Shown in pieces: positions 14,695 to 23,245 of a stretch of 64,000 bases of DNA. The notes beneath the pieces were generated by a model. The model saw only the letters and a program-made list of their open reading frames with translations, made no database searches and was not told where the DNA came from. The stretch's first letter is position 1. The number at the start of each line of letters is the position of its first letter. This stretch comes from an uncultured Clostridia bacterium (lineage in GTDB: Bacteria; Bacillota; Clostridia; Peptostreptococcales; Anaerovoracaceae), in NCBI GenBank assembly GCA_937900415.1, contig CALCEY010000001.1:5529-69528 (forward strand), read 5' to 3'. The translations under genes were made by a program, and so were the position numbers.

Positions 14695-16551
14695 ATGAAA
14701 ACAAAACGAAAATTTTTGAGTATCCTGCTGGCGGTATGTATGATACTTACATTTGTACCTACGACAGCTTTTGCGGCGGATGATTATGCCTTTGAGGTCA
14801 TTTCGACAGACGGAACAACAACTCAATATGTAAAACTGCAGGACGCACGTAAGGCCATGAAAGACGGATATACCTTAAAACTTTTAAAAGACTACGTTTC
14901 GACATCCGATTATAATTTCGGAATTTCTATAGACAGCAAGGTACGCGGCGTTACGATAGACTTGAACGGATGCAGCGTAACATCAAATCAAAACAACGGA
15001 TATGCGCTGAAGCTGGAACAGTCTTACGGCGGAGCGCGTGATAACACCGTAACGATTAAAAACAGCGGAAGCAAGCAGTCGGTTTTGACCAGCAGCGGCA
15101 ATCAGATTATGACCAGCAGCGGAGACAGTCGTTACACGCAGATTGTTAAATTAGAGGGGGATATCGCTTTTAAGAATTTAGATGAAACGAAAGAACCTCT
15201 AGGAATTAAGCTGGGAACAGGTTCTAAATTGCTGGATACAGCCAGCGCCCGTAACTTAGTGCTTAACGGCGGTTTTTCAACAAAAGCAGCCGATGGCAAT
15301 GCCTATATCTATGGCAGCCTGGCAAATGCGGCAGCCAACTCTTCAGACGGTAACATAACATTACTGCATGATTATAAGGGAAATGAAGCAATCTATTCTG
15401 GTTCTAAAGATTCGGTTCTTGATTTAGACGGCCATACATACACTTATACCGGGGGTAATGCTGTAATAGATGTTAATCATCCTGACGTAACGCTTACCAT
15501 TAAAAACGGAAAAATTGTCACCGAGGATGAAAAGGTAGACGGGGCTGTCCTTATAGGAGGCTCAGAACCAAGCGTCAAGAACAACAGAGGCCTTGTGCTT
15601 GACGGAGTGGAGCTGACAGTAACCGGTGCCGATAAATACGGTATAGTTACAAACGGTACGGAGACAGGCAATAAAGTAGTTCTTAAGAATTCCGTACTTA
15701 ATGTAAAGAAAGGCTTCGGTATCTACTTCCCTTCAACAGGCGATGTGACTATTGAAAGTTCAGTTATAAACGCTGAATATGCAGGCGTGCAGGTTTGTTC
15801 AGGAAGCCTTAAGATAACAGGTGAAACTGTAATTACAGTAACAGGTTTGCCTCAGGCCAAAACGGAGGGCGACGGACCTATCGCAGATGGCGCAGCTGTT
15901 TCGATTGTCAATCGTGAAGGCTATAAGAAGCTGGAGACTGTAAATATAGAAAGCGGTGTTTTCAATTCTGCAGCAGATGTAGAGGCGGTCAAGGCATATT
16001 CATTTAACAGTGAAAATAAAGTTGAAGAAAAGTGGACTGAAGCAGGTAAGGTGGTTGAAGTTACAGGAGGAACCTTCTCTTCAAATATTGCAGAAAACAT
16101 AGTAAAAAGCGATACGCAGGCAACCGTAACTTCCGGTGATGAAACAAAAGTGGTTATCGGTAAGCAGGCAGTAGAAAACGCTATCAAGGCATTGGAGAAA
16201 GGCGATAAGATAACCTTCACAAAATTGGCGGACGATGCAGCCTTGACTATACCTGAAGGCGTGGAAATAACCAACAATACCGGAAAAAGCATGATCGTCA
16301 ACGGTATTGCCGTTGAAGCCGGCAAAACTATTACAGTCGAAAAAGATTCAACAGATCCGACTGATAAGCCGGATGATGATCAGACGGCTCCTTCTAAACC
16401 GGGAGATACGGATAAACCGGGCGATGGCAAGGATAATCCTAAGACGGGAGATAACGGTAATATCACTCTTTGGCTTGCGCTTATGATGGCTGCCGGTGCA
16501 GCTCTGACCGGAACAGTTTTTTACAGCAGAAAGAAAAAATATAATCAGTAA
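14695..16551 (+). CDS. Sortase-anchored surface protein with beta-helix-like repeats
   Basis: The protein has 618 residues. A signal peptide (1-27, basic start, hydrophobic core, PTTAFAA cleavage region) leads to a Ser/Thr/Gly/Asn-rich body with recurring VTIDLNG-, LTIKNG- and VVLKNS-like strands, as in right-handed parallel beta-helices. A Pro/Asp/Lys-rich spacer (about 555-580) precedes a cell-wall sorting signal: NPKTGD, a hydrophobic helix and the RKKK tail. NPKTG is a sortase variant of LPXTG seen in clostridia. No sortase is encoded here. The ATG has AGAAAGGAAG upstream, and the gene is monocistronic with its own terminator. Likely role is adhesion or glycan interaction; the ligand is unknown. 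Confidence 0.88.
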   Translation: MKTKRKFLSILLAVCMILTFVPTTAFAADDYAFEVISTDGTTTQYVKLQDARKAMKDGYTLKLLKDYVSTSDYNFGISIDSKVRGVTIDLNGCSVTSNQNNGYALKLEQSYGGARDNTVTIKNSGSKQSVLTSSGNQIMTSSGDSRYTQIVKLEGDIAFKNLDETKEPLGIKLGTGSKLLDTASARNLVLNGGFSTKAADGNAYIYGSLANAAANSSDGNITLLHDYKGNEAIYSGSKDSVLDLDGHTYTYTGGNAVIDVNHPDVTLTIKNGKIVTEDEKVDGAVLIGGSEPSVKNNRGLVLDGVELTVTGADKYGIVTNGTETGNKVVLKNSVLNVKKGFGIYFPSTGDVTIESSVINAEYAGVQVCSGSLKITGETVITVTGLPQAKTEGDGPIADGAAVSIVNREGYKKLETVNIESGVFNSAADVEAVKAYSFNSENKVEEKWTEAGKVVEVTGGTFSSNIAENIVKSDTQATVTSGDETKVVIGKQAVENAIKALEKGDKITFTKLADDAALTIPEGVEITNNTGKSMIVNGIAVEAGKTITVEKDSTDPTDKPDDDQTAPSKPGDTDKPGDGKDNPKTGDNGNITLWLALMMAAGAALTGTVFYSRKKKYNQ

Positions 16552-16562
16552 TCGGTAAGCTT

Positions 16563-16597
16563 AAAGCGCCCTGCCTATATTCGGCAGGGCGCTTTCG
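16563..16597 (+). terminator. Terminator of the surface protein gene
   Basis: A 13-bp perfect stem AAAGCGCCCTGCC / GGCAGGGCGCTTT lies 12 nt after the stop codon; the T run after it is short. Confidence 0.75.
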
Positions 16598-16707
16598 TAT
16601 GTTTTACCGTAAACCGGCTTTACAAGGCGTGCGGTTTTAAGCACATATACCGGCAAAATCTTTTAAATGGTCAGTTCCCTGCTGCCTTTGATAATTAGAA
16701 AAGATGA

Positions 16708-16736
16708 TTGAAACCATGCGGAATAAATGATAAAAT
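16708..16736 (+). promoter_or_regulatory. Promoter of the lipase gene
   Basis: TTGAAA (16708-16713) and TAAAAT (16731-16736) have an optimal 17-bp spacer, 62 bp before the ATG. Confidence 0.65.
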
Positions 16737-16797
16737 TTATTTCATGCGAATATATGCCGTAGTAGCGATTTTTATAGACAGTATGTAAGGAAAAAAT

Positions 16798-17985
16798 ATG
16801 TATACGAGAATCAGACTAAAAATATCCCAAGCCGGAGTTCTTTGCCTTAAAGTTTTTCTTGTTACGGTAACGTTCCTTGCGGCAGGAATTATAATAAATG
16901 CATTCAACATGCTGCCCGAAAGATGGGTTTTATGGCTGACGTGGACAATCGTATTTGCGGCCGTTGAGTTCCTATTGTTCTGGACAGGAATAATCTGCGT
17001 TTATGCTACGTCGGTACAGCTCGGAATAAAGATAAGAGTGCTGGGCGCACTCTTTGGCATGGTACCGATTATCAACATAATATTTCTCATAAAGATTATA
17101 AAAACAGTTTCTAAGGAAATATCCTTTGAAAGAGAAAAGCTTGAATTGAACCAGCGGAGAAAAAATTTGGAGATGACGAAGACCGTATATCCTTTATTAC
17201 TGGTGCACGGAGTGTTTTTTAGAGATTATAAAATGCCGGGGTACTGGGGGAGGATACCGAGCGAGCTTAGAGCTAACGGCGCGCAGATTTATTTTGGAGA
17301 TCAGCAATCGGCGGCTTCAGTGGCAGACAGCGGCAGGGAGCTTGCGGAACGTATAAAATCTATAGTTAAAGAAACAGGCTGTAAAAAGGTCAACGTTATA
17401 GCTCATTCCAAGGGTGGCCTTGATATCATATGGGCTGTGGAAAACTGCGGTATAGGAGATATGGTGGCTTCTGTTTCCACGATAAATACTCCTCACAGAG
17501 GCTGTGAATTTGCCGACTATCTGCTTAATAAGCTTCCGGTCAAAATGCAAAAAAGGATAGAAAACACATATAATACGGCGATGAAAAGGTTAGGAGACCA
17601 AAATCCGGATTTTATGTCCGCAGTAAAAGACCTGACAGCCGAAGCGTGCAGGAAGAAAGAGGAACCCGTCGGAAAGCGAAGCCACGGGGCTTTCAACGGC
17701 ATATTCTGCCAAAGCGTCGGCTCAAAGCTCAATAAAGCGTCAGGAGGAAAGTTTCCACTTAACTTTACATATAATCTCGTCAAATATTTTGATGGACCTA
17801 ATGACGGCTTAGTGGCTGAACGCTCCTTTGAATGGGGTGAAAGATATACTTTTCTTACTACGGACGGTAAACGCGGAATTTCTCACGGCGACATGATAGA
17901 TTTAAACAGAGAGAACATCGACGGATTTGACGTCAGAGAATTTTATGTAGAGCTTGTCTCAGGCCTTAAGGCGAGAGGCCTGTAA
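16798..17985 (+). CDS. Membrane-anchored lipase / alpha-beta hydrolase
   Basis: The protein has 395 residues. Two or three hydrophobic helices (about 12-36, 44-70 and 78-102) anchor the N-terminus. The hydrolase domain begins at PLLLVHGVFFRDY, with the oxyanion HG, and has the nucleophile elbow AHSKGG (202-207, Ser204). A NDGLV segment supplies the probable acid and a late GISHGDM the His. This resembles bacterial triacylglycerol or carboxylic-ester lipases, with Lys where most have Met or Gln in HSxGG. It is transcribed alone from its own promoter. The catalytic domain should face the cytoplasm or the outside depending on helix count, which I cannot settle. Confidence 0.82.
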   Translation: MYTRIRLKISQAGVLCLKVFLVTVTFLAAGIIINAFNMLPERWVLWLTWTIVFAAVEFLLFWTGIICVYATSVQLGIKIRVLGALFGMVPIINIIFLIKIIKTVSKEISFEREKLELNQRRKNLEMTKTVYPLLLVHGVFFRDYKMPGYWGRIPSELRANGAQIYFGDQQSAASVADSGRELAERIKSIVKETGCKKVNVIAHSKGGLDIIWAVENCGIGDMVASVSTINTPHRGCEFADYLLNKLPVKMQKRIENTYNTAMKRLGDQNPDFMSAVKDLTAEACRKKEEPVGKRSHGAFNGIFCQSVGSKLNKASGGKFPLNFTYNLVKYFDGPNDGLVAERSFEWGERYTFLTTDGKRGISHGDMIDLNRENIDGFDVREFYVELVSGLKARGL

Positions 17986-17989
17986 CTTG

Positions 17990-18025
17990 AAACCTCCCTT
18001 GAGCATATGTTATCAAGGGAGGTTT
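17990..18025 (+). terminator. Hairpin that also contains the next gene's ribosome-binding site
   Basis: A 13-bp perfect stem (17990-18002 with 18013-18025) and a 10-nt loop follow the lipase stop. Its 3' arm contains AAGGGAGG, the only Shine-Dalgarno for the ATG at 18030, so the same structure could terminate lipase transcription and mask translation of the downstream gene in read-through RNA. Confidence 0.7.
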
Positions 18026-18029
18026 TATA

Positions 18030-18614
18030 ATGAGTAAAAGCGATAGATTGAACTGTAGAGCCAAGGACTATATGGCTTCATACGGATGTATTCTCAAGAA
18101 TATGATATGCGGAATGTGTGAAGCAGATATGGATGAGAGTATTTCAGGTAATTTTATCAGACAGATGTTGCCTCATCACAGGGCGGCGATAGAAATGTCT
18201 GAGAACTTTTTAAAGTATACTGATAACGAAAAGCTTGCTTGCATTGCTCAGAACATAATAGAAGAACAATCGGCATGTATAGCAAAAATGCGAAAAATCT
18301 TGTGCTGCTGCGGCAATGTCATCAATTGCTGCAAGGATTTGTGCGAATATGAGTGCAGGGTAAACTGCATAATAAAGTCCATGATAAGAGATATGAATTT
18401 TGCATATGCGGACAACAGCATAGAATGTAACTTTATAAGGGAGATGATACCCCATCATCGCGGTGCAATCATGATTGCAAAAGCAGCTATGTGTCATTGC
18501 CTATGCGATGAGCTAAAGCCTCTTTTGGAATCAATAATCAGCAGCGGGGAAAAAAGCATAGATGAAATGAAATGTACGGCGGAATGTCTCAACTGCAAAT
18601 GTATGTGTGTCTGA
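18030..18614 (+). CDS. Cys-rich tandem DUF305 protein
   Basis: The 194-residue protein contains two DUF305 units (about 40-90 and 128-185). Each has the family signature: FIRQMLPHHRAAIEMS in the first and FIREMIPHHRGAIMIA in the second, followed by a helix with conserved Glu/Met. DUF305 folds as a ferritin-like helical bundle and is often found near metal-handling genes; its activity is not established. Unusually there is no signal peptide, and about 20 cysteines are present, many as CC or CxC pairs (CCCCG-like, CNCKCMC-like tail). It probably sits in the cytoplasm or, if this lineage makes spores, in a spore layer. Its ribosome-binding site is locked in the preceding hairpin. Confidence 0.8.
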   Translation: MSKSDRLNCRAKDYMASYGCILKNMICGMCEADMDESISGNFIRQMLPHHRAAIEMSENFLKYTDNEKLACIAQNIIEEQSACIAKMRKILCCCGNVINCCKDLCEYECRVNCIIKSMIRDMNFAYADNSIECNFIREMIPHHRGAIMIAKAAMCHCLCDELKPLLESIISSGEKSIDEMKCTAECLNCKCMCV

Positions 18615-18748
18615 TTCAGGTTAAGGATGAAAATCTCGTGCGTTGTCATAAAAAATGCATATGAAGAACGCAGAAAAATTCACGGCTGAAGACAGCTCGG
18701 AATGCCGTGCAAAAATCAAGACAACCGCATGAAAATTACAAAAAATTA

Positions 18749-18800
18749 TAGACTGCCTCGTCTGTTTGATTTATAATGAATATAATACAGACGGACGAGG
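18749..18800 (+). promoter_or_regulatory. Promoter and inverted repeat before the NimA-like gene
   Basis: TAGACT (18749-18754) and a perfect TATAAT (18772-18777) are 17 bp apart. CCTCGTCTGT (18756-18765) is complementary, with a 4-nt insertion, to ACAGACGGACGAGG (18787-18800), which includes the Shine-Dalgarno. The repeat flanks the -10 and could be an operator or an RNA fold. Confidence 0.55.
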
Positions 18801-18807
18801 TGAGTAT

Positions 18808-19299
18808 ATGTTCAGAGAAATGCGAAGGAAGAAACAGCTGCTGCCTGAGGAGGAGACAATCGCTATTATGAACCGGGCGACCTGCGCGGTTATAGGAGTA
18901 GTGGGAGACGCGGGCTACCCATATACCTTCCCTATAAGTCACGTATATGACGAAGAGAGCAACAAGATGTATTTTCATTCAGCCGTATCAGGCCATAAGA
19001 TAGATGCAATAAGAAACAATTCGAAAGCTTCGTTTTGTATAGTAGGACAAGACAAGGTCGTACCGGCCGAGTATACGACGCGCTTTAGAAGCGTCGCAGG
19101 CTTCGGAAAGGCGTATATAGTGGAGGAAGAGGCAGAACGGCTGCGGGCTTTTAGGCTGCTTGCAGAAAAGTTCTGCATGTCGGCTTTGGGAAGATTTGAT
19201 TCAGTCATAAAAGACGAAGCGCCTCATGCTGAGATTGTAGCTTTGGAAATAGAGCATATGACAGGAAAGGAAGCTATAGAATTAAATAGGATGAGGTAA
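18808..19299 (+). CDS. Pyridoxamine 5'-phosphate oxidase-family flavoprotein (NimA-like)
   Basis: The protein has 163 residues from ATG 18808, chosen for the GACGAGGTGAG just upstream. It shows the split-barrel flavoprotein fold of the nitroimidazole-reductase-like branch: an N-terminal MFREMRRKKQ-x-L start, GYPYTFPISHVYD, the FHSAVSGHKIDAIRNN substrate/FMN segment and a late IEHMTGKEA. These small FMN proteins reduce nitro compounds or act on unknown substrates; resistance to 5-nitroimidazoles is documented only for some. It is monocistronic. Confidence 0.82.
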   Translation: MFREMRRKKQLLPEEETIAIMNRATCAVIGVVGDAGYPYTFPISHVYDEESNKMYFHSAVSGHKIDAIRNNSKASFCIVGQDKVVPAEYTTRFRSVAGFGKAYIVEEEAERLRAFRLLAEKFCMSALGRFDSVIKDEAPHAEIVALEIEHMTGKEAIELNRMR

Positions 19300-19334
19300 A
19301 TTGCCTGCGATATTGAAGTTTATAGTGTAAAAAG

Positions 19335-19363
19335 GGGCGGCGAGAAAGACTGCAAGAGCCGCC
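19335..19363 (+). terminator. GC-rich hairpin before tRNA-Val
   Basis: GGGCGGC pairs with GCCGCCC across a 15-17 nt loop, without a T tract. It may end the NimA-like transcript or help processing of the tRNA 5' side. Confidence 0.4.
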
Positions 19364-19372
19364 CGCGTACGG

Positions 19373-19448
19373 GATTTGTTAGCTCAGCCGGGAGAGCGTC
19401 TGGGTGACAACCAGAAGGTCGGCGGTTCGAGCCCGCCACAGATCACCA
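19373..19448 (+). tRNA. tRNA-Val (GAC)
   Basis: 76 nt with encoded CCA. The acceptor GATTTGT pairs with ACAGATC (one G-U), the D arm is AGCTCAGCCGGGAGAGC, the anticodon stem TCTGG / CCAGA holds loop GTGACAA with anticodon GAC, and the T arm is GCGGTTCGAGCCCGC. Confidence 0.95.
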
Positions 19449-19496
19449 AATCTAAATTTGAAGTCTTTTATCTATTCAGAGCGGAAGAAAAGACAT

Positions 19497-19544
19497 AAAG
19501 AAATGCCGGGTTCATATGAAATCAGTTGAACCCGGCATTTCTTT
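19497..19544 (+). terminator. Terminator after tRNA-Val
   Basis: An 18-bp perfect stem (19497-19514 with 19527-19544) closes on a 12-nt loop. The symmetrical AAAG/CTTT ends make it usable in both directions. Confidence 0.8.
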
Positions 19545-19758
19545 ATTTGTAAGCTTCGGTTAATGAGGAGATTAAAGAACAGCGTCTCAGATGAAAAATG
19601 CAGCAGATGACCTGTCTGCTCTGGGAAATTTTAGCTGAATATATGATTCTGAACCGGGAAATAATATGTCAAGAAGAAATGAACTGGCACATAAAAAATA
19701 GTAAATGCTGGTACTTTTAATTTCTTCCCTATAAAAGTAAAATTTCAGATAGATACTA
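19545..19758. other. Intergenic region before the arginine deiminase operon
   Basis: No gene is supported. It is the expected place for control of the arc operon, but I find no convincing ArgR box or Crp/Fnr-type palindrome by eye. Confidence 0.4.
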
Positions 19759-19786
19759 TTGTCACAAATGCAAATGAAATTATGTT
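19759..19786 (+). promoter_or_regulatory. Weak promoter candidate for arcBAC
   Basis: TTGTCA (19759-19764) and TATGTT (19781-19786) are 16 bp apart, just before AAAAGGAGAG and the arcB start. Confidence 0.35.
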
Positions 19787-19804
19787 TAGAAAAGGAGAGA
19801 AAAA

Positions 19805-20800
19805 ATGGCAGTAAATTTAAAAGGCAGAAGCTTCTTAACTCTTATGGATTTCACACCGGAGGAAATCAGATATATGCTTGACCTTTCCCATGATCTTAAG
19901 GCCAAAAAGAGAGCGGGCATCTACAATAATGTGCTGGCAGGAAAGAATATCTGCCTTCTGTTTGAAAAAACTTCAACAAGAACGAGATGCGCTTTTGAAG
20001 TAGCGGCTCTTGAAGAAGGTGCGCACGTTACATTCCTTGACAGCAAGAGTTCTCAGATGGGAAAGAAGGAATCTCTGGAGGATACTGCTAAAGTTCTGGG
20101 CAGATTCTATGACGGAATCGAATACAGAGGATATGAGCAGGCGGTTGTTGAAGACCTGGCAAAATATGCAGGAGTACCGGTATGGAACGGACTTACTGAC
20201 GTTGATCATCCTACTCAGATTCTTGCAGACTTGCTGACTATAGAGGAGCATGTAGCTAAGCCTCTTAATAAGGTAAAGGTGGTATTTGTTGGAGACGTAA
20301 GAAACAATATGTCTTATGCGTGGATGTACGGCTGTGCTAAGATGGGAATGCACTTTGTTGCATATGGTCCTTCCGAGCTCGCATCGCAGGTGGACGGCAG
20401 CGTGGTTGAAAGAGCAAGAGAAGTGGCTAAGGAAACTGGAGCGGTGATAGAGATAAGTTCAGACGCAGCATGCCTCAAGGGTGCAGACGTACTGTATACG
20501 GATATTTGGGCGTCGATGGGAGAAGAGGATCAGATTCCTGAAAGAGTAAAGATGCTCACACCTTACAGAGTGACTAAGGAAATGCTTGCAGCGACAGAGA
20601 ATGACGACGTTATTTTCATGCACTGCCTGCCATCATTCCATGACTTTGAAACTACTATGGCCAAGAGTCAGAAAGAATTGGGATACGACATCAGAGAAGT
20701 AACTGACGATGTATTCAAGTCAAGACATTCAAAGGTATTCGATGAGGCCGAAAACAGAATGCATACCATTAAGGCGGTTATCGTAGCTACAATTGCATAA
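19805..20800 (+). CDS. arcB: Ornithine carbamoyltransferase (catabolic)
   Basis: The 331-residue enzyme has the carbamoyl-phosphate site STRTR (57-61), HPTQ near 133, and the ornithine-site HCLPSFHD near 272-279 (usual HCLPAFHD). In arginine fermentation it splits citrulline by phosphorolysis into ornithine and carbamoyl phosphate. It is first of three genes with arcA and arcC, which argues for the catabolic role over anabolic argF. The ATG follows AAAAGGAGAG. A 130-nt gap with a hairpin separates it from arcA. Confidence 0.95.
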   Translation: MAVNLKGRSFLTLMDFTPEEIRYMLDLSHDLKAKKRAGIYNNVLAGKNICLLFEKTSTRTRCAFEVAALEEGAHVTFLDSKSSQMGKKESLEDTAKVLGRFYDGIEYRGYEQAVVEDLAKYAGVPVWNGLTDVDHPTQILADLLTIEEHVAKPLNKVKVVFVGDVRNNMSYAWMYGCAKMGMHFVAYGPSELASQVDGSVVERAREVAKETGAVIEISSDAACLKGADVLYTDIWASMGEEDQIPERVKMLTPYRVTKEMLAATENDDVIFMHCLPSFHDFETTMAKSQKELGYDIREVTDDVFKSRHSKVFDEAENRMHTIKAVIVATIA

Positions 20801-20850
20801 TATTACAGTTGAAGCGCTTTCGCGCTGAATGTTTCAAGGTTAAGCATCAG

Positions 20851-20886
20851 CCCGAAGGGAGAAGAAAATGCCTTTCTCCCTTCGGG
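20851..20886 (+). promoter_or_regulatory. Intercistronic hairpin between arcB and arcA
   Basis: CCCGAAGGGAGAA (20851-20863) pairs perfectly with TTCTCCCTTCGGG (20874-20886). There is no T tract, so it is more likely an RNA-processing or stabilising element, or a partial terminator, than a full stop. Confidence 0.6.
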
Positions 20887-20929
20887 AATGGATTTGAGTT
20901 TGTGCTTAACGGAAAGGAGGACATAGAAT

Positions 20930-22153
20930 ATGTACCCTGGAATTCATAATTTTTCAGAAATAGGTAAGCTGAACAAGGTTCTGCTTCACAGGCCGGGCCT
21001 TGAGCTGGAGGCTCTTACTCCTGCTACCATGGAAAGACTCCTCTTTGACGATATACCGTTTCTTAAGATTGCTCAGGAAGAGCATGATATTTTTGCCGAT
21101 ATACTCAAGGATAACGGAGCTGAGGTTATTTATTATGTTGATGAAACAGCGAAGGCTCTTGCCGACGCTGAAATAAGAACCGAGTTTATCAATGAATTTC
21201 TTGATTTAAGCAATGTTAAAGCCGCAGGCCTGAGAGAATCTATAATAGAGTTTCTGATGTCAATGGAACCTGACAAAATGGTTTCCAAGCTGATAGCCGG
21301 AGTAAAAAAGACAGACCTGTCTCAGCATGATAAAGTTACGTCGCTGTACGATATAATTGAAAATGATTACCCCTTCGTGTCAGACCCAATGCCGAACCTG
21401 TACTTTACAAGAGACCCAGGAGCCTGTGTGGGAAACGGTCTTAACCTGCATCGTATGAGCACGCCGGCGAGAAGGAGAGAAGCATTATTCCTCAAATATA
21501 TGTTTAAATACAACAGAGATTTCGCAGCCGAGGAAGACAAGCTTTGGTATGACATATACGAAGATTATTCTATAGAAGGCGGAGACGTCTTAGTGCTTTC
21601 AAAAGATGTGGTTGCCATAGGTCTTTCGCAGAGAACCACAGTAGACGGAATTGAAAGATTCGCAAAGAATCTGCTGCCTAATTCGGATTATAAGAAAATT
21701 CTTGTGTTCGATATTCCAAAATCAAGAGCTTTTATGCATCTGGATACGGTATTTACGATGATAGACTACGATAAGTTTACTATACATCCTGAGATAGAGG
21801 GACCTCTCAGCGTATACGAGATTACCCTCACGGGAAATAACGAGCTGAAATTCAACGCTGTTAAAGAAGAGCTGAGTAAAATTCTGGCAAGAGAGCTTAA
21901 GCTTCCTGCCGTAGACCTTATAAGATGCGGAGGCGGAGATATGATGGCGTCTCAGAGAGAACAGTGGAACGATGGTTCCAACACCTTGTGCATAGCTCCC
22001 GGAACGGTGGTTACCTACGAGAGAAACTATGTTTCCAACGAGCTTATGGAAAAGAAGGGGATCAAGGTTCTCACCATGCCTTCATCGGAACTTTCAAGAG
22101 GAAGAGGCGGCCCAAGATGTATGTCCTGTCCTGTCAACAGGGATGATTTATAG
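20930..22153 (+). CDS. arcA: Arginine deiminase
   Basis: The 407-residue enzyme hydrolyses arginine to citrulline and ammonia, the first step of arginine fermentation. Guanidino-modifying fold motifs are intact: NLYFTRDPG, EGGDVLVLS, a HLDTVFTM segment with the catalytic His, and the C-terminal GRGGPRCMSCP with the nucleophile Cys397. The Shine-Dalgarno GAAAGGAGG is 9 bases before the ATG. It supplies citrulline to ArcB, and ArcC then makes ATP. A truncated agmatinase and a LysE-type exporter nearby concern the same amino acid. Confidence 0.97.
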   Translation: MYPGIHNFSEIGKLNKVLLHRPGLELEALTPATMERLLFDDIPFLKIAQEEHDIFADILKDNGAEVIYYVDETAKALADAEIRTEFINEFLDLSNVKAAGLRESIIEFLMSMEPDKMVSKLIAGVKKTDLSQHDKVTSLYDIIENDYPFVSDPMPNLYFTRDPGACVGNGLNLHRMSTPARRREALFLKYMFKYNRDFAAEEDKLWYDIYEDYSIEGGDVLVLSKDVVAIGLSQRTTVDGIERFAKNLLPNSDYKKILVFDIPKSRAFMHLDTVFTMIDYDKFTIHPEIEGPLSVYEITLTGNNELKFNAVKEELSKILARELKLPAVDLIRCGGGDMMASQREQWNDGSNTLCIAPGTVVTYERNYVSNELMEKKGIKVLTMPSSELSRGRGGPRCMSCPVNRDDL

Positions 22154-22199
22154 AAGACCGTTGTTTATAACTAAATGCGATTAAGGAGAGAGTAAAGTT

Positions 22200-23141
22200 A
22201 TGCAGAAAATAGTTGTTGCTTTAGGGGGAAACGCATTGCAGTCGGGAAGCGGTCCGGCTACTGCCGAGGCGCAGTTGGACGTAGTAAAAAAGACATGCGA
22301 GCATATAGCTGAAATCAGCGACAGAGGGTATGAAGTCGCCGTTGTTCACGGTAACGGCCCTCAGGTAGGAAGAATACTTTTAGCTTCAGAGACTGCCAGG
22401 GATGTAACTCCGGCCATGCCTTTCGACGTGTGCGGAGCTATGTCACAAGGATATATAGGCTATCATCTTCAACAGGCATTGAAATTTGCGCTGAAGAAGA
22501 GAAAAAGAAATGTTCCGGTAGTTACTTTAGCCACACAGGTCGTTGTGGATGAAAATGACCCGGGCTTTAAAAATCCGACTAAGCCGATAGGACCTTTTTA
22601 CTCGGAGGAAGAGGCAAAGGCCATGGTTGAAGAAAAGGGATATTCTGTAAAAGAGGACGCCGGAAGAGGCTGGAGAAGAGTAGTTGCTTCTCCTATCCCC
22701 AAGAAAATCGTTGAAATTGATTCTGTAAGAAAACTTTGGGATACCACCATCGTAATCACCTGCGGAGGCGGCGGAATTCCTGTTATAGAAAAAGCAGACG
22801 GTTCTCTTGAAGGCGTAGCCGCAGTTATAGATAAGGACTTTGCAGCCGAGCTTTTAGCGGAGGAAATAGGAGCAGACGCTCTCATGATTCTGACTGAAGT
22901 AGAAAAGGTAGCTGTAAACTTCAATAAGCCAAATCAGGAAGACCTGGGTCATATGACCTATGAGGAAGCCGAAAAGCATTGCAATGAGGGACAGTTTGCT
23001 CCCGGAAGCATGCTTCCTAAGGTTCAGGCCGCAATGAAATTTGTAAAGGCAAATCCTGATAAGAAAGCCATCATAACCTCTCTTGACAAAGCTATCGACG
23101 CTTTGGAAGGAAAGACAGGTACTGTAATTACATTTGCATAG
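22200..23141 (+). CDS. arcC: Carbamate kinase
   Basis: The 313-residue amino-acid-kinase-fold enzyme converts carbamoyl phosphate plus ADP to ATP, carbon dioxide and ammonia, the energy-yielding last step of the deiminase pathway. Visible motifs include the N-terminal VVALGGNALQ, VHGNGPQVG, a GGGGIPV turn and AVIDKDFAAELLA. It is 46 nt behind arcA with AAGGAGAG and closes the operon. No arginine:ornithine antiporter (arcD) or arcR-type regulator is adjacent. Confidence 0.97.
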   Translation: MQKIVVALGGNALQSGSGPATAEAQLDVVKKTCEHIAEISDRGYEVAVVHGNGPQVGRILLASETARDVTPAMPFDVCGAMSQGYIGYHLQQALKFALKKRKRNVPVVTLATQVVVDENDPGFKNPTKPIGPFYSEEEAKAMVEEKGYSVKEDAGRGWRRVVASPIPKKIVEIDSVRKLWDTTIVITCGGGGIPVIEKADGSLEGVAAVIDKDFAAELLAEEIGADALMILTEVEKVAVNFNKPNQEDLGHMTYEEAEKHCNEGQFAPGSMLPKVQAAMKFVKANPDKKAIITSLDKAIDALEGKTGTVITFA

Positions 23142-23152
23142 TGATTATGAAT

Positions 23153-23196
23153 AAAAATGAACCGCCCGGTATGAAGCTGAGGCGGTTCATTTTTTG
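23153..23196. terminator. Bidirectional terminator between arcC and the aminopeptidase gene
   Basis: AAAAATGAACCGCC pairs with GGCGGTTCATTTTTT around a 14-nt loop, giving a T tract in both directions between convergent genes. Confidence 0.9.
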
Positions 23197-23245
23197 TATA
23201 TAATACCAGCTTTGCATATGTTCCTGTGTTAAACGCCTGCAAGAT

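Noticed and set aside
19371..19448. Possible tRNA-linked integration site at tRNA-Val
   Set aside because: No integrase gene and no direct repeat of the tRNA 3' end was seen nearby.
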